Assembly (NCBI GenBank): GCA_963834755.1
Contig: CAWICQ010000011.1
Span: 330,027 to 394,026 of the forward strand
Direction: 5' to 3'
Length of the DNA: 64,000 nucleotides
Source: Dokdonella_A sp963834755
GTDB lineage: Bacteria; Pseudomonadota; Gammaproteobacteria; Xanthomonadales; Rhodanobacteraceae
The notes under the pieces: generated by a model
Database searches by the model: none
What the model was told of the DNA's origin: nothing
The model's input: the letters and a program-made list of their open reading frames with translations, nothing else
Position numbers and translations under genes: made by a program
Part shown: piece after piece, positions 16,035-24,503 of the stretch
How positions within the stretch are numbered: position 1 is the stretch's first letter
How the letters are laid out: each line of letters opens with the position of its first letter

Positions 16035-18368
16035 ATGCGGTACGGTCTGTTGCGTCATCTCTGCGGTATTGCGCTGTTCGCTTCGATGGCCCTGCCGCTG
16101 CATGCGGCGGATGGGCCGTTTGTCCTCGCCGCCGGCGACAAGTCGGGCGAAGAAAACGCGATCTTGCGCCGCATCCAATGGTTTGAGCAGGTGCGCGGCC
16201 TGGATGCGCATCCCGAGGCACGCGTCCAGCGCGCGGCCGCAGTGGCCGAACTCAAGCGGCAAGTCGAGGCCGGCGTGCCCGCGTTCCTTGCCGACGAGAG
16301 CTGGCAAGCGCTCGGTCCGGACGGCATGACGATGCTCAACTGGGATATGGGCCACGTGATCGGCCGGATCACGGCGCTCGCGGTCGACCCGGCCGACGAA
16401 TCACACCTGCTTCTGGGCGCTGCAGCCGGCGGTTTGTGGAAGTCGGTCGACGGCGGCCAGAGCTGGGTGCAGCTGTTCGATCAGATCGGCACCGAAAGCA
16501 TCGGTTCGATCCTGCTCGAGAACGGCCAGCCGGATCATGTCTGGGTCGGCACGGGCGAAGCGAACGCCGGATGCATCGATTATTTCGGTCTTGGCCTCTT
16601 CTATTCGGCCGATGGCGGCCAAACCTTCGAAGCGCGCAACGGCAACGGCGATACGGCGATGCCGCTCTCGTTCGTTACGGTGATCGCACAATCGCCGGCC
16701 GACAGCAACATCCTGATCGTCGGCGGACAGGGCCATTGCAACGCGAACGGATCATCGAGCGGCGGCGGACTCTATCGCACCACGGATGGCGGCCAGACCT
16801 GGACCCAGGTGCTGGCCGCGAGCGGCTCGCGCGATGTGATCTTCGATCCGAACGATCCGAACACCGTCTATGCGCAAGCGCGCGCGAAAGGCATCTATCA
16901 GTCGACCGACGCGGGAGCCACCTGGACACGCTTCGAAACGAACATCCCGATCAACGGAGCGGCAACTTATGGGCGTCTCGCCATGGCGCCGAGTGACTCC
17001 AACGTCCTTTACGCGCTGCTCGGTCCGTCGAGCGGCGCATCGCTCAGCCTCTATCGCACGGACGACGCCGGCGCCAACTGGAATCTGATCAACAGCAACG
17101 CCTGCGAGGGCCAGTGCTGGTACAACCTGACGCTCGATGTGCATCCGACCGATCCGGATCGTCTGCTCGTCGGCACGATCCGGCCGGCCATGTCGATCGA
17201 CGGCGGCACCACGCTGACGATCCTGACCAGCGGCTGGGGACCTGGGCAGGCCGTGCATCAGGACACGCATATCGTGCGCTATTCGCGCAACGACGGCACG
17301 CGTTTCTGGGTCGGCAGCGACGGCGGACTGTGGCGCACCGACGATGCAGGCGGAACGTTCAACAATCTCAACGCGAATCTCGAAATCACGCAGTTCTACG
17401 ACGTTGCGATCGATCCGGACAATCCGGATCGCGTTTACGGCGGCGCGCAGGACAATTCGTCCTCGCTGCGCGACGGAGACGATCTCTGGAACGTGACCGA
17501 AGTCACCGGCGACGGTTTCATGAACGCCGTCGACGCGCACGACACCCAACGCGTGTTTCAGACGAGCTATCCGAACGGCGGCGCGATGATCATTCTGTCG
17601 ACTTCGCAAGGCGCGCCGAATACGTTTCACTGGGTCAATCAATCCGGACAGGACGCGAGCGATCCGTTTCCGTGGGTGACGCCGCTAGTCACCGGCGGTG
17701 GTTCGATTTTCATCGGATCCGATCGCGTCTATCGCGCGACGATCGTCGACAACGCGAACGCGTACCAATGGAGCGCGATCTCGGACAACCTGACCGGCGG
17801 CAGCAACCCTACGATCAGCGTGCTGACGCCGGCCGAAGACACGGCCAACTCCGCGGTGCGCCTCTACGCCGGCACGTCGAACGGCAAGATCGCGACGACG
17901 GCGGACGCGCTCGCGACTACGCCCGTGTGGACCGACATTACCGGCTCGTTCCCGACGGCGAACGTGTCCGACATCGCGATCGATCCGAACGATCTCACGC
18001 GCGTGTTGGCGACGCGCAGCGTGTTTCCCGATCCGCATCTGCTGCGCTCGGTCGACGGCGCCGATTGGGTCGCTGTCGGCGCGGGCCTGCCGTCGCTGCC
18101 CGCGAACAGCGTCGCGATCGATCCGCTCGACAGCAACCGGATCTTCGTCGGCACCGATATCGGCGTTTATCAGAGCACCGACGGCGGCGACACGTTCACG
18201 CCGTTCATGACCGGCCTTCCGCTGGGCATGGTCGTGACCGACCTCGAAGTCGCCGCGGTGCCGCACACGCTGGTTGCAGCGACGTATGGTCGCGGCGCCT
18301 GGAAGATCGCCCTGCAAACGCCGATCGACGATCGCATTTTTGCGGATGGATTCGAAACGACGCCGTAG
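16035..18368 (+). CDS. secreted Asp-box (BNR/VPS10-like) beta-propeller protein with IFADGFE tail
   Basis: A 777-residue exported protein: signal peptide residues 1-24 (GIALFASMALPLHA). The body contains many Asp-box motifs (SVDGGQSW, SADGGQTF, TTDGGQTW, STDAGATW, TDDAGANW, TDDAGGTF, STDGGDTF) spaced as in sialidase/xyloglucanase/sortilin-type beta-propellers, alternating with IDPxxPxRVYGG-like blades. No sialidase arginine triad is evident, so enzyme activity is uncertain. The last residues (DDRIFADGFETTP) match a tail I recognise on many secreted proteins of Xanthomonadales, perhaps a sorting signal. It may act at the cell surface or in the medium. Confidence 0.82.
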   Translation: MRYGLLRHLCGIALFASMALPLHAADGPFVLAAGDKSGEENAILRRIQWFEQVRGLDAHPEARVQRAAAVAELKRQVEAGVPAFLADESWQALGPDGMTMLNWDMGHVIGRITALAVDPADESHLLLGAAAGGLWKSVDGGQSWVQLFDQIGTESIGSILLENGQPDHVWVGTGEANAGCIDYFGLGLFYSADGGQTFEARNGNGDTAMPLSFVTVIAQSPADSNILIVGGQGHCNANGSSSGGGLYRTTDGGQTWTQVLAASGSRDVIFDPNDPNTVYAQARAKGIYQSTDAGATWTRFETNIPINGAATYGRLAMAPSDSNVLYALLGPSSGASLSLYRTDDAGANWNLINSNACEGQCWYNLTLDVHPTDPDRLLVGTIRPAMSIDGGTTLTILTSGWGPGQAVHQDTHIVRYSRNDGTRFWVGSDGGLWRTDDAGGTFNNLNANLEITQFYDVAIDPDNPDRVYGGAQDNSSSLRDGDDLWNVTEVTGDGFMNAVDAHDTQRVFQTSYPNGGAMIILSTSQGAPNTFHWVNQSGQDASDPFPWVTPLVTGGGSIFIGSDRVYRATIVDNANAYQWSAISDNLTGGSNPTISVLTPAEDTANSAVRLYAGTSNGKIATTADALATTPVWTDITGSFPTANVSDIAIDPNDLTRVLATRSVFPDPHLLRSVDGADWVAVGAGLPSLPANSVAIDPLDSNRIFVGTDIGVYQSTDGGDTFTPFMTGLPLGMVVTDLEVAAVPHTLVAATYGRGAWKIALQTPIDDRIFADGFETTP

Positions 18369-18630
18369 GATCGCGAGCGCGCATATCGATTCGAACGCAA
18401 GAAACGCTCACCACCCGTGCCCGCCGCGATCCTATTGTCAGGATCGCTCTATTGGCTGCTCAGCCGATGTGTCTGGGCAGAGCCACCGCCGCTTTCAAAC
18501 GGCTCGACGCGCGCTGGCCGAAGCCGTGCTGCATTTGAAAATCGCGGCGATGGATGGCCGCTTCTGGACTCGAAGGCCGAAAAGACGCCAAAGACGGCTC
18601 AACTCAACTCACAGCGGCGATCTCAACGGA
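18369..18630. other. intergenic region without recognised gene
   Basis: Between the Asp-box protein and the rplS terminator I see no convincing coding frame. A small GATCCT/AGGATC hairpin at 18428-18445 could terminate the plus-strand gene, but it has no T-run. Together with the terminator region the gap is about 400 bases. Confidence 0.5.
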
Positions 18631-18670
18631 TCGCAAAAATGACGAAGCGGCCGTCGTTGCCGACGGCCGC
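18631..18670 (-). terminator. terminator of the rpsP-rimM-trmD-rplS operon
   Basis: On the minus strand GCGGCCGTCG pairs perfectly with CGACGGCCGC around a 4-base loop (stems 18661-18670 and 18647-18656). It is followed by TTCGTCATTTTTG, which supplies a T-rich tract. It lies about 105 bases past the rplS stop, as expected for the operon's intrinsic terminator. Confidence 0.75.
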
Positions 18671-18774
18671 CCCGGACGAGGAGCACAGACGCGACTCGAT
18701 GCTCCAAGACGAATTTTCGTTTTCCGATCGCGCGTTCGGCTCGATGAATCGAGCGCGAACATCGCGACGTCCGC

Positions 18775-19149
18775 TCAGCTTTCCGCCGCGTCTTCCGCGC
18801 CGGCGCCGAGATCTTCCTTGATGCGTGCCTTCTTGCCTTCGAGGCCACGCAGGTAATAAAGCTTCGCGCCGCGCACCTTGCCGTGGCGCTTGACGACCAC
18901 CGAGTCGATCGCCGGGCTGTGCGACTGGAACACGCGCTCGACGCCGGTGCCGTGCGAAATCTTGCGCACCGTGAACGCGGAGTTGAGGCCGGCGTTCTTG
19001 CGCGCGATGCACACGCCTTCGTACGCCTGCACGCGCTCGCGATTGCCTTCCTTGACCTTGACGTTGACGATCACCGTGTCGCCCGGGCTGAACTCCGGCA
19101 GCTTGCGGGTCATCTGCGCGGCTTCGAACTGCTGAATGAGATTGCTCAT
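18775..19149 (-). CDS. rplS: 50S ribosomal protein L19 (bL19)
   Basis: A 124-residue bL19 protein of the large-subunit interface (MSNLIQQFEAAQ, FSPGDTVIVNVKVKEG, RVQAYEGVCIARKNAGLNSAFTVRKISHGTGVERVF). It is last in the conserved rpsP-rimM-trmD-rplS operon and precedes a strong terminator. The ATG at 19149 follows a GGTGAG site. The Ala/Glu-rich C-terminal tail (EDLGAGAEDAAES) is a few residues longer than in Escherichia coli. Confidence 0.97.
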   Translation of the reverse strand: MSNLIQQFEAAQMTRKLPEFSPGDTVIVNVKVKEGNRERVQAYEGVCIARKNAGLNSAFTVRKISHGTGVERVFQSHSPAIDSVVVKRHGKVRGAKLYYLRGLEGKKARIKEDLGAGAEDAAES

Positions 19150-19169
19150 GACGCTCACCAAATTAATGT

Positions 19170-19964
19170 CTAGTTCTTCTCTGTCGGATCGCGCGTGCGC
19201 TCCGACGCGTTTTGCGTTGCCTGCGAACGCTCGAAGTGTTCGCGGCGAAATTCTTCCAGCAACGTGCGCGCTTCCTTGTCCGCTTCCACGTGCGCCAGCA
19301 AATCCGGACGCCGCAACCACGTGCGTCCCAGCGACTGCTTGCGGCGCCAGCGGCGGATCGCCGCGTGATCGCCCGACAGCAGCACCGCCGGCACGTCGCC
19401 CCAGGCGTCGCGCTCCGGACGCGTGTAGTGCGGACAATCGAGCAGCCCGTCCGAAAACGAATCCTGCTCGGCCGACTGCGCGTCGTTGAGCGCGCCTTCC
19501 TGCAGCCTGCCGACCGCGTCGATCAGGATCGCCGCCGCCAGCTCGCCGCCGGAGATCACGTAGTCGCCGATCGAGATTTCCTCGTCGACCGCGTGCTCCA
19601 GAAAACGCTCGTCGATGCCTTCGTACCGGCCGCACAGAAGGAACAACCGATCCCGCCGTGCCAGCTCTTCCACTTTTTGCTGCGTGAGCCGCGCTCCCTG
19701 CGGACTCAGGTAAATCGCCTTCTGTGGACCACCCGCCGCGCGCACCGCATCGAGCGCGCGCCGCAGCGGATCGACCATCATCACCATCCCCGGACCGCCG
19801 CCGTACGGCCGCTCATCGGCCGACCGGTAGTTGTCCGTGGCGAAATCGCGCGGATTCCAGGTCGCGATCTCGATCAAGCTCCGCGCCTTCGCGCGTCCGA
19901 CCACGCCGATCTCCGACGCGGTCTTGATGAAATCCGGAAACAGCGTGATGACGTCGATGCGCAT
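19170..19964 (-). CDS. trmD: tRNA (guanine-N1)-methyltransferase
   Basis: A 264-residue SPOUT enzyme that makes m1G37 in tRNAs, preventing frameshifting. Conserved parts include MRIDVITLFPDF, YGGGPGMVM, LCGRYEGIDERF and the knot sequence EISIGDYVISGGELAAAILIDAV. It lies between rimM and rplS. The start is the ATG before RIDVITLFP; an 11-residue upstream extension is not conserved. The C-terminal tail (QATQNASERTRDPTEKN) is polar and variable. Confidence 0.97.
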   Translation of the reverse strand: MRIDVITLFPDFIKTASEIGVVGRAKARSLIEIATWNPRDFATDNYRSADERPYGGGPGMVMMVDPLRRALDAVRAAGGPQKAIYLSPQGARLTQQKVEELARRDRLFLLCGRYEGIDERFLEHAVDEEISIGDYVISGGELAAAILIDAVGRLQEGALNDAQSAEQDSFSDGLLDCPHYTRPERDAWGDVPAVLLSGDHAAIRRWRRKQSLGRTWLRRPDLLAHVEADKEARTLLEEFRREHFERSQATQNASERTRDPTEKN

Positions 19965-20046
19965 CGCACGGTGTCCCCGATGTGCTTTTGCGTTCATCCA
20001 TTAACGCGAAAATCAAACAGCGGACATCCTTTCCGCACTTTTCAAT

Positions 20047-20595
20047 TCAAAACTCCGGATCCCAATCGACCGTGATGCGACCCGTATCGAAATCCACTTT
20101 TTTCACGTAGCCGTCGAGCACGAATGGAATCAGGCGCTCGCGCTTGCCGTCTTTCACCACCAGCACGTCGTTCGCGCCGGTCGCGATCAGGTGCGACACC
20201 CGACCGAGCATCGCGCCTTCGACGGTGACGACCTCGAGTCCTTCGAGATCGGCCCAGTAATATTCGCCGCGTTTGGATTTGGGCAGCGCCGAGCGCCGGA
20301 CCCAGATCTCGCTGCCGATCAGCCGCGCCGCTTGGTCGCGATCGCCGATTTCCGGCAGCGTCGCCACGATGCCCTTGCCCTGGGCACGGCCGCGACAACC
20401 GCTGATTTCGCTTTCTCCGGACGCCGATTTCAGCAACCAGGGCTGATAGCTGAAGATCTGCGTTCTCGGTTCGGTGTACGACTCGAGCTTGACCTCGCCG
20501 TGCACACCGCACAATCCGACAACCTTGCCCACCAGAACCCACTTCTCGCCGACGGCGCCGGAACGCGGAGGCAGGGCCTCAGCCGATCCGCTCAC
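20047..20595 (-). CDS. rimM: ribosome maturation factor RimM
   Basis: A 182-residue RimM, needed for 16S rRNA processing and late 30S assembly through binding to S19. The N-terminal RimM domain begins WVLVGKVVGLCGVHGEVKLESYT; the PRC-barrel half contains EYYWADLEGLEVVTVEG and LIPFVLDGYVKKVDFDTGRITVDWDPEF. It starts at a GTG (VSGSAEALPP) five bases after the rpsP stop, typical of the operon. Confidence 0.96.
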   Translation of the reverse strand: MSGSAEALPPRSGAVGEKWVLVGKVVGLCGVHGEVKLESYTEPRTQIFSYQPWLLKSASGESEISGCRGRAQGKGIVATLPEIGDRDQAARLIGSEIWVRRSALPKSKRGEYYWADLEGLEVVTVEGAMLGRVSHLIATGANDVLVVKDGKRERLIPFVLDGYVKKVDFDTGRITVDWDPEF

Positions 20596-20600
20596 ACCGA

Positions 20601-20852
20601 TCAGGCCGCTTTCTTGGTCGCTTCCTTGTAGAGCGACTTCACTTTCTCGGTCATCTGCGCGCCCTTCTCGACCCAGGCCTTGGCCTTGGCCGTGTCGAAC
20701 TCCAGACGCACGTCCTTTCCGGCCGCGATCGGGTTGAAATAGCCCAGGCGCTCGATGTTGCGGCCGTCGCGCGCATTGCGCTCGTCGGTCACGATGATGT
20801 GGTAGAACGGCCGCTTCTTGGCGCCGCCGCGAGACAGGCGAATCTTGACCAT
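20601..20852 (-). CDS. rpsP: 30S ribosomal protein S16 (bS16)
   Basis: An 83-residue bS16, first gene of the rpsP-rimM-trmD-rplS operon (MVKIRLSRGGAKKRPFYHIIV, RDGRNIERLGYFNP). It assembles early on the 16S rRNA 5' domain. Normal length; the stop is only a few bases from the rimM GTG. Confidence 0.98.
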   Translation of the reverse strand: MVKIRLSRGGAKKRPFYHIIVTDERNARDGRNIERLGYFNPIAAGKDVRLEFDTAKAKAWVEKGAQMTEKVKSLYKEATKKAA

Positions 20853-20926
20853 TGTATCTCTCTGAAATTCCTGGAAATTATCGCGGGTCGCGCCGATGCT
20901 GCCGGGCGCCGCCGAGGGAGCCGCGC

Positions 20927-20954
20927 ATTGTAGCGGAACGGGTGGAAAAATAAA
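20927..20954 (-). promoter_or_regulatory. sigma-70 promoter of the rpsP operon
   Basis: On the minus strand TACAAT (20927-20932) is a strong -10, with TTTATT 16 bases upstream as a weak -35. The start point would lie near 20920, giving a leader of about 70 bases. The GCGCGGC just after the -10 is the GC-rich discriminator expected for a stringently controlled ribosomal promoter. Confidence 0.5.
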
Positions 20955-20957
20955 GGG

Positions 20958-20971
20958 CTACCGGGACTTAG
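20958..20971 (+). repeat. short direct repeat A, left copy
   Basis: CTACCGGGACTTAG, matching 13 of 14 bases at 21690-21703. The two copies bracket the GNAT gene at 21036-21560. A second shared block (GGGCCA followed by TTTCAA) lies just inside each copy, in swapped order. See findings. Confidence 0.45.
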
Positions 20972-21035
20972 GTAGTGGGCCACTTTCAAATTCCACAGGC
21001 ACTGCCGGGGACGTAGGCGCCACGCCAGTTTGAAA

Positions 21036-21560
21036 TCAGGTTAGCTCGGCCCTTTTGCGTACCATGATCACGTCTCGCTGACGATCCTTGCCTAGTACGA
21101 ATATGTGTTCTCCGACCTCGACGAAGCCCAGCTTCCAGTAGAACGAGACGGCGCGCGGGTTCTTCTCCCAAACACCGAGCCAAAGTACATCCGCATTGCG
21201 CTTTGCCGCTTCGTCGAAGCAGGCTTTCATTATTTCATGCGCAATACCCTTGCCGTGCCACGGAGCATCGACGTACAAACGCTGAAGCTCCATCGGATGC
21301 TCGCCTTCAACGCACGACGGCGGCGCTCCCGATCGTAGTTGTGCGAACCCTACGAGAACGCCTGCATCCTCGGCAATGAACGTCATCCGCTTTGGATCGG
21401 CGATCTCGTTCGTTTGCGCGGCTTCGTTGAAGTTGGTCGCGCAATGCAAGGCGATGTCTTGTGTCGTATTCGCCGCGCCGAATGTTGCTCGAAACGTTCT
21501 TTCCGCTAGCGACGCCAAAGCTTTTGCATCGGCGAGAGATGCATTTCGGATAGTCGGCAT
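21036..21560 (-). CDS. GNAT family N-acetyltransferase
   Basis: A 174-residue acetyltransferase with the GNAT core: FAQLRSGAP (beta4), LQRLYVDAPWHGKGIAHEIM (acetyl-CoA pyrophosphate loop, QRLYV...HGKG) and NPRAVSFYWKLGFVEVGEHIF (C-terminal motif). It starts MPTIRNASLADAKALASLAERTF. GC content looks lower than in neighbouring genes, and short direct repeats bracket it, suggesting recent arrival between rpsP and ffh. The substrate is unknown. Downstream lies an inverted repeat (TTTGAAA/TTTCAAA) that may fold as a terminator. Confidence 0.88.
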   Translation of the reverse strand: MPTIRNASLADAKALASLAERTFRATFGAANTTQDIALHCATNFNEAAQTNEIADPKRMTFIAEDAGVLVGFAQLRSGAPPSCVEGEHPMELQRLYVDAPWHGKGIAHEIMKACFDEAAKRNADVLWLGVWEKNPRAVSFYWKLGFVEVGEHIFVLGKDRQRDVIMVRKRAELT

Positions 21561-21689
21561 GAGTTCTCGATGACGTGATCTTGCTTGCCGTTATCTTACG
21601 GTCGGCTCGCCATCTAGGTCAGAAGAATACGGGCCAATTCGATCGATGCTCGCAGGGCCAGCGCGGGCCAAGAATTTCAAGTTGAGCGA

Positions 21690-21703
21690 CTACTGGGACT
21701 TAG
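21690..21703 (+). repeat. short direct repeat A, right copy
   Basis: CTACTGGGACTTAG, the partner of 20958-20971, 732 bases away. It overlaps the stop codon of the second GNAT gene (21700-21702). Confidence 0.45.
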
Positions 21704-22191
21704 TCGGCATCAAGCTTGCGCGCCATGAAGATTGTTCCGGACGGCGCCGAGTAGTACGGCTTCGTCGGCGCAAAACCGAGCTTCCCATACAGCGCAATCG
21801 CATCCTGCATCGTCGGCAGCGTGTCGAGGCGAAGCTCCGAATAGCCGAGCTTCGCGCCTTCCACGACGATCGCCTCGGCGAGCGCTCGGCCGAGTCCGAG
21901 GCCGCGCCCTTCCGGCGAAACGAACAGCCGCTTCATCTCGCAGCAACCGGCGTGATCCATCGGCCGCAACGCAACGCATCCAATCGCATTGCCCGAATCG
22001 TCGCGCGCAATCAGCAGCGCGCCGCGCGGCGGTGCGTACTTGCCGGGCAGTGTCGCGACTTCGGTCGCGAAATCCTGATAGCCAAGATCGACGCCGATAT
22101 GCGCTTCGTAGGCCGTGAACAATTGCGCGATCTCGGGAATGTCGCGCGCCTCTGCGGCTGCGATGGTGAATCTCGTGGTCATCGACTTCAT
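21700..22191 (-). CDS. GNAT family N-acetyltransferase (amino-acid acetyltransferase-like)
   Basis: A 163-residue GNAT. CVALRPMDHAGCCEMKRLFVSPEGRGLGLGRALAEAIV carries the acetyl-CoA loop (RGLGLG), and DAIALYGKLGFAPTKPYY the C-terminal motif; the pattern fits small GNATs of the PhnO/amino-acid type. I start at the ATG at 22191 (MKSMTTRFTIAAAEA), though the ATG at 22182 is equally possible. It follows ffh by 26 bases on the same strand and may be cotranscribed. It shows little similarity to the GNAT at 21036 and is not a tandem duplicate. Confidence 0.87.
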   Translation of the reverse strand: MKSMTTRFTIAAAEARDIPEIAQLFTAYEAHIGVDLGYQDFATEVATLPGKYAPPRGALLIARDDSGNAIGCVALRPMDHAGCCEMKRLFVSPEGRGLGLGRALAEAIVVEGAKLGYSELRLDTLPTMQDAIALYGKLGFAPTKPYYSAPSGTIFMARKLDAD

Positions 22192-22217
22192 CGACGCGTG
22201 GGCTCGCGCCGTGCGCT

Positions 22218-23591
22218 TCAACGCGGCGGCAAACCGCCCCCGCCCATCGTGCGCATCGCGCCCTTCATCTGGCGCATGACGCCCTTCAGGCCGCCGCTGC
22301 CGAGCTTCGACATCATTTTTTCGGTCTGTTGATATTGCTTCAGCAGTCGATTCACGTCGGCCGGTTGCGTGCCGGATCCACGCGCGATGCGCGCGCGACG
22401 CGAGCCGTTCAACAGATCCGGATGCCGGCGTTCCTTCTTGGTCATCGAGCTGATGATCGCGACCATGCGCTTCACCGCGTTGTCGCCGGCCTGCGACTTC
22501 ATGTTGTCGGGAATCGCCATGCCGCCGGGCAGCTTTTCCATCAGCGACGCCATGCCGCCCATGTTGATCATCTGTTCGAGCTGATCCTTCATGTCGTTCA
22601 AATCGAAGCGCTTGCCCTTGATGACCTTCTCGGCAAGCTTCTTCGCCTTTTCCTGATCGACCTTCTGCTCGACCTGCTCGACCAGCGACAGCACGTCGCC
22701 CATGCCGAGGATGCGTTGCGCGATGCGGTCCGGATGGAACGGTTCGAGACCATCGGGTTTTTCGCTGACGCCGATGAACTTGATCGGACGACCGGTGATG
22801 TAGCGCACCGAAAGCGCCGCGCCGCCGCGCGCATCGCCGTCGGTCTTGGTCAGGATCACGCCGGTCAGCGGCAGCGCTTCGGCAAATGCTTTCGCCGCGT
22901 TGGCGGCATCCTGGCCGGTCATCGAATCGACGACGAACAACGTCTCGACCGGATTCAGCGCCGCGTGCAGCGCCTTGATCTCGGTCATCATCTCGCCATC
23001 GATGTGCAATCGGCCGGCGGTGTCGACGATCAGCACATCGGCGAAATTCTTCTTCGCCGCGTCGAGTGCGTCCTTGGCGATCGCGACCGGATTCTGATCG
23101 CCGCTCGACGGCTGGAACAGCACATCGACCTGTTCTGCGAGCGTGCGCAATTGCTCGATCGCGGCCGGACGGTACACGTCGGCGCTGACGACCATGACCT
23201 TCTTCTTGCGCCGATCCTTGAGGAAGCGCGCGAGTTTGGCGACCGTGGTCGTCTTGCCCGCACCCTGCAGGCCGGCCATGAGCACGACGGCCGGCGGCGC
23301 GGCAGCAAGATTGAGATCGGTGTTCGCCGTACCCATCACCGCGGTCAGCTCGTCGCGCACGACTTTGACGAGCGCCTGACCCGGCGTAAGGCTCTTCAGC
23401 ACGTCCTGGCCGAGCGCCTTGACCTGTACGCGCTGGATCAGGGCCTGCACGACCGGCAACGCGACATCCGCTTCGAGCAGCGCGATGCGCACTTCGCGCA
23501 GCGACTCGCGGATATTCGCCTCGGTCAGGCGACCTCGACCGCGCAGACGCTGCACGGTCGACGACAGGCGCTCGCTCAGGGACTCGAACAT
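22218..23591 (-). CDS. ffh: signal recognition particle protein Ffh
   Basis: A 457-residue SRP54 GTPase. N domain LSSTVQRLRGRGRLTEANIRESLREVRIALLEADV; G domain with P-loop GLQGAGKTTT, DTAGRLHID, TKTDGDARGGAAL; methionine-rich M domain with MGGMASLMEKLPGG and the GSRRARIARGSG RNA-binding segment. It targets membrane proteins to FtsY cotranslationally. The ATG before FESLSERL is used. The divergent partner is a CcsA/YpjD-type membrane gene, a common gammaproteobacterial arrangement. Confidence 0.98.
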   Translation of the reverse strand: MFESLSERLSSTVQRLRGRGRLTEANIRESLREVRIALLEADVALPVVQALIQRVQVKALGQDVLKSLTPGQALVKVVRDELTAVMGTANTDLNLAAAPPAVVLMAGLQGAGKTTTVAKLARFLKDRRKKKVMVVSADVYRPAAIEQLRTLAEQVDVLFQPSSGDQNPVAIAKDALDAAKKNFADVLIVDTAGRLHIDGEMMTEIKALHAALNPVETLFVVDSMTGQDAANAAKAFAEALPLTGVILTKTDGDARGGAALSVRYITGRPIKFIGVSEKPDGLEPFHPDRIAQRILGMGDVLSLVEQVEQKVDQEKAKKLAEKVIKGKRFDLNDMKDQLEQMINMGGMASLMEKLPGGMAIPDNMKSQAGDNAVKRMVAIISSMTKKERRHPDLLNGSRRARIARGSGTQPADVNRLLKQYQQTEKMMSKLGSGGLKGVMRQMKGAMRTMGGGGLPPR

Positions 23592-23618
23592 CGGCAATGG
23601 ACAGCGCAAAAACGGGTG

Positions 23619-23632
23619 CGAAGTATATCAGC
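23619..23632 (-). promoter_or_regulatory. extended -10 promoter of ffh
   Basis: On the minus strand the sequence TGATATACT contains TATACT (23622-23627) preceded by TG, an extended -10. No clear -35 is present, which is usual for extended -10 promoters. Transcription would begin about 22 bases before the ffh ATG. Confidence 0.5.
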
Positions 23633-23693
23633 CGTGCGACCGCGGATCGCGGCGCGGATTCACCCGATGGTTGCGCCATGCGACACTAGCCGC

Positions 23694-24491
23694 ATGCCCG
23701 GCTGGTCCATCCTGCTTGCCGTCGTCGCGTACATCGTCGCGGCCGTGTGCCTCGTGCTGCCGCTGATCGATCGGCCGGCGCCGCCGCGTCCGATCGCGCT
23801 CGGCATCGCGGCGATCGCGGTCGCGCTGCATTTCATGATCGCGCTCGGCCTGCATCAGGGCGGTATCAACCTGCACTTCTTCCCGGCGCTGTCGCTGGTC
23901 GGATTCGTCGTCGCGGCGTTGACGCTCGTCGTGAACGTGTTCCGTCCGGTCGCCGGGCTCGGCGTCGTCGTGTTTCCGCTGTCAGCGCTTCTATTGGCGA
24001 TCGGCACCTGGTTCGCGCCGCCGACGGCGCCGTTGCCGATCGAATGGCAGATCAAATTGCATGTCGCGTTCGCCCTGCTCGGTTACGGCATTCTCAGCAT
24101 CGCCGCGCTGCTCGCGATCCTGCTCGCGCTGCAGGAGCGCGCGCTGCGCAACCATCGCCTCGATTCCGGCTTGATCCGCGCGCTGCCGCCGCTGACGCTG
24201 ACCGAAGCGCTGATGTTTCGGCTGATCGGCGCGGGCTTCGTGCTGCTGACGCTGACGTTGCTCTCGGGCGTGCTGTTCGTCGACAACCTGTTCGCACAGC
24301 ATCTGGTGCAGAAAACCGTGCTGTCGATTGCGGCGTGGATCGTGTTCGGCATTCTTCTGTTCGGACGCTGGCGCTGGGGCTGGCGCGGACGGCGCGCGGT
24401 GCAGCTGACGCTCGCCGGAATGGTGATCCTGCTGCTTGCATTCTTCGGCTCGAAGTTCGTGCTGGAAGTGCTGCTGCACGGATCGGCGTGA
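23694..24491 (+). CDS. CcsA/YpjD-type inner membrane protein (cytochrome c assembly family)
   Basis: A 265-residue protein with about eight transmembrane helices in the CcmC/CcsA/HemX superfamily (YpjD group). Conserved His residues occur in HFMIALGLH, IKLHVAFALLGYG and DNLFAQHLVQKTVLS. YpjD proteins are linked to haem handling or membrane stress, without a proven reaction. The ATG at 23694 is chosen because upstream codons run antisense to ffh. It is separate from the ccm operon at 47-55 kb. Confidence 0.83.
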   Translation: MPGWSILLAVVAYIVAAVCLVLPLIDRPAPPRPIALGIAAIAVALHFMIALGLHQGGINLHFFPALSLVGFVVAALTLVVNVFRPVAGLGVVVFPLSALLLAIGTWFAPPTAPLPIEWQIKLHVAFALLGYGILSIAALLAILLALQERALRNHRLDSGLIRALPPLTLTEALMFRLIGAGFVLLTLTLLSGVLFVDNLFAQHLVQKTVLSIAAWIVFGILLFGRWRWGWRGRRAVQLTLAGMVILLLAFFGSKFVLEVLLHGSA

Positions 24492-24503
24492 GGCGGGCAC
24501 GTC

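Noticed and set aside
20970..21060. Possible integron attC site beside the GNAT gene
   Set aside because: A stem-like TTTGAAA/TTTCAAA pair follows the stop, and AGCTAAC resembles a core site, but no partner GTTRRRY lies at the other end and no second cassette or integrase is present.
22329..23693. Long plus-strand open frame opposite ffh
   Set aside because: It is antisense to a certain gene and its translation is rich in His, Arg and Gln, as expected of GC-rich shadow frames. Only the part from 23694 is a real gene.
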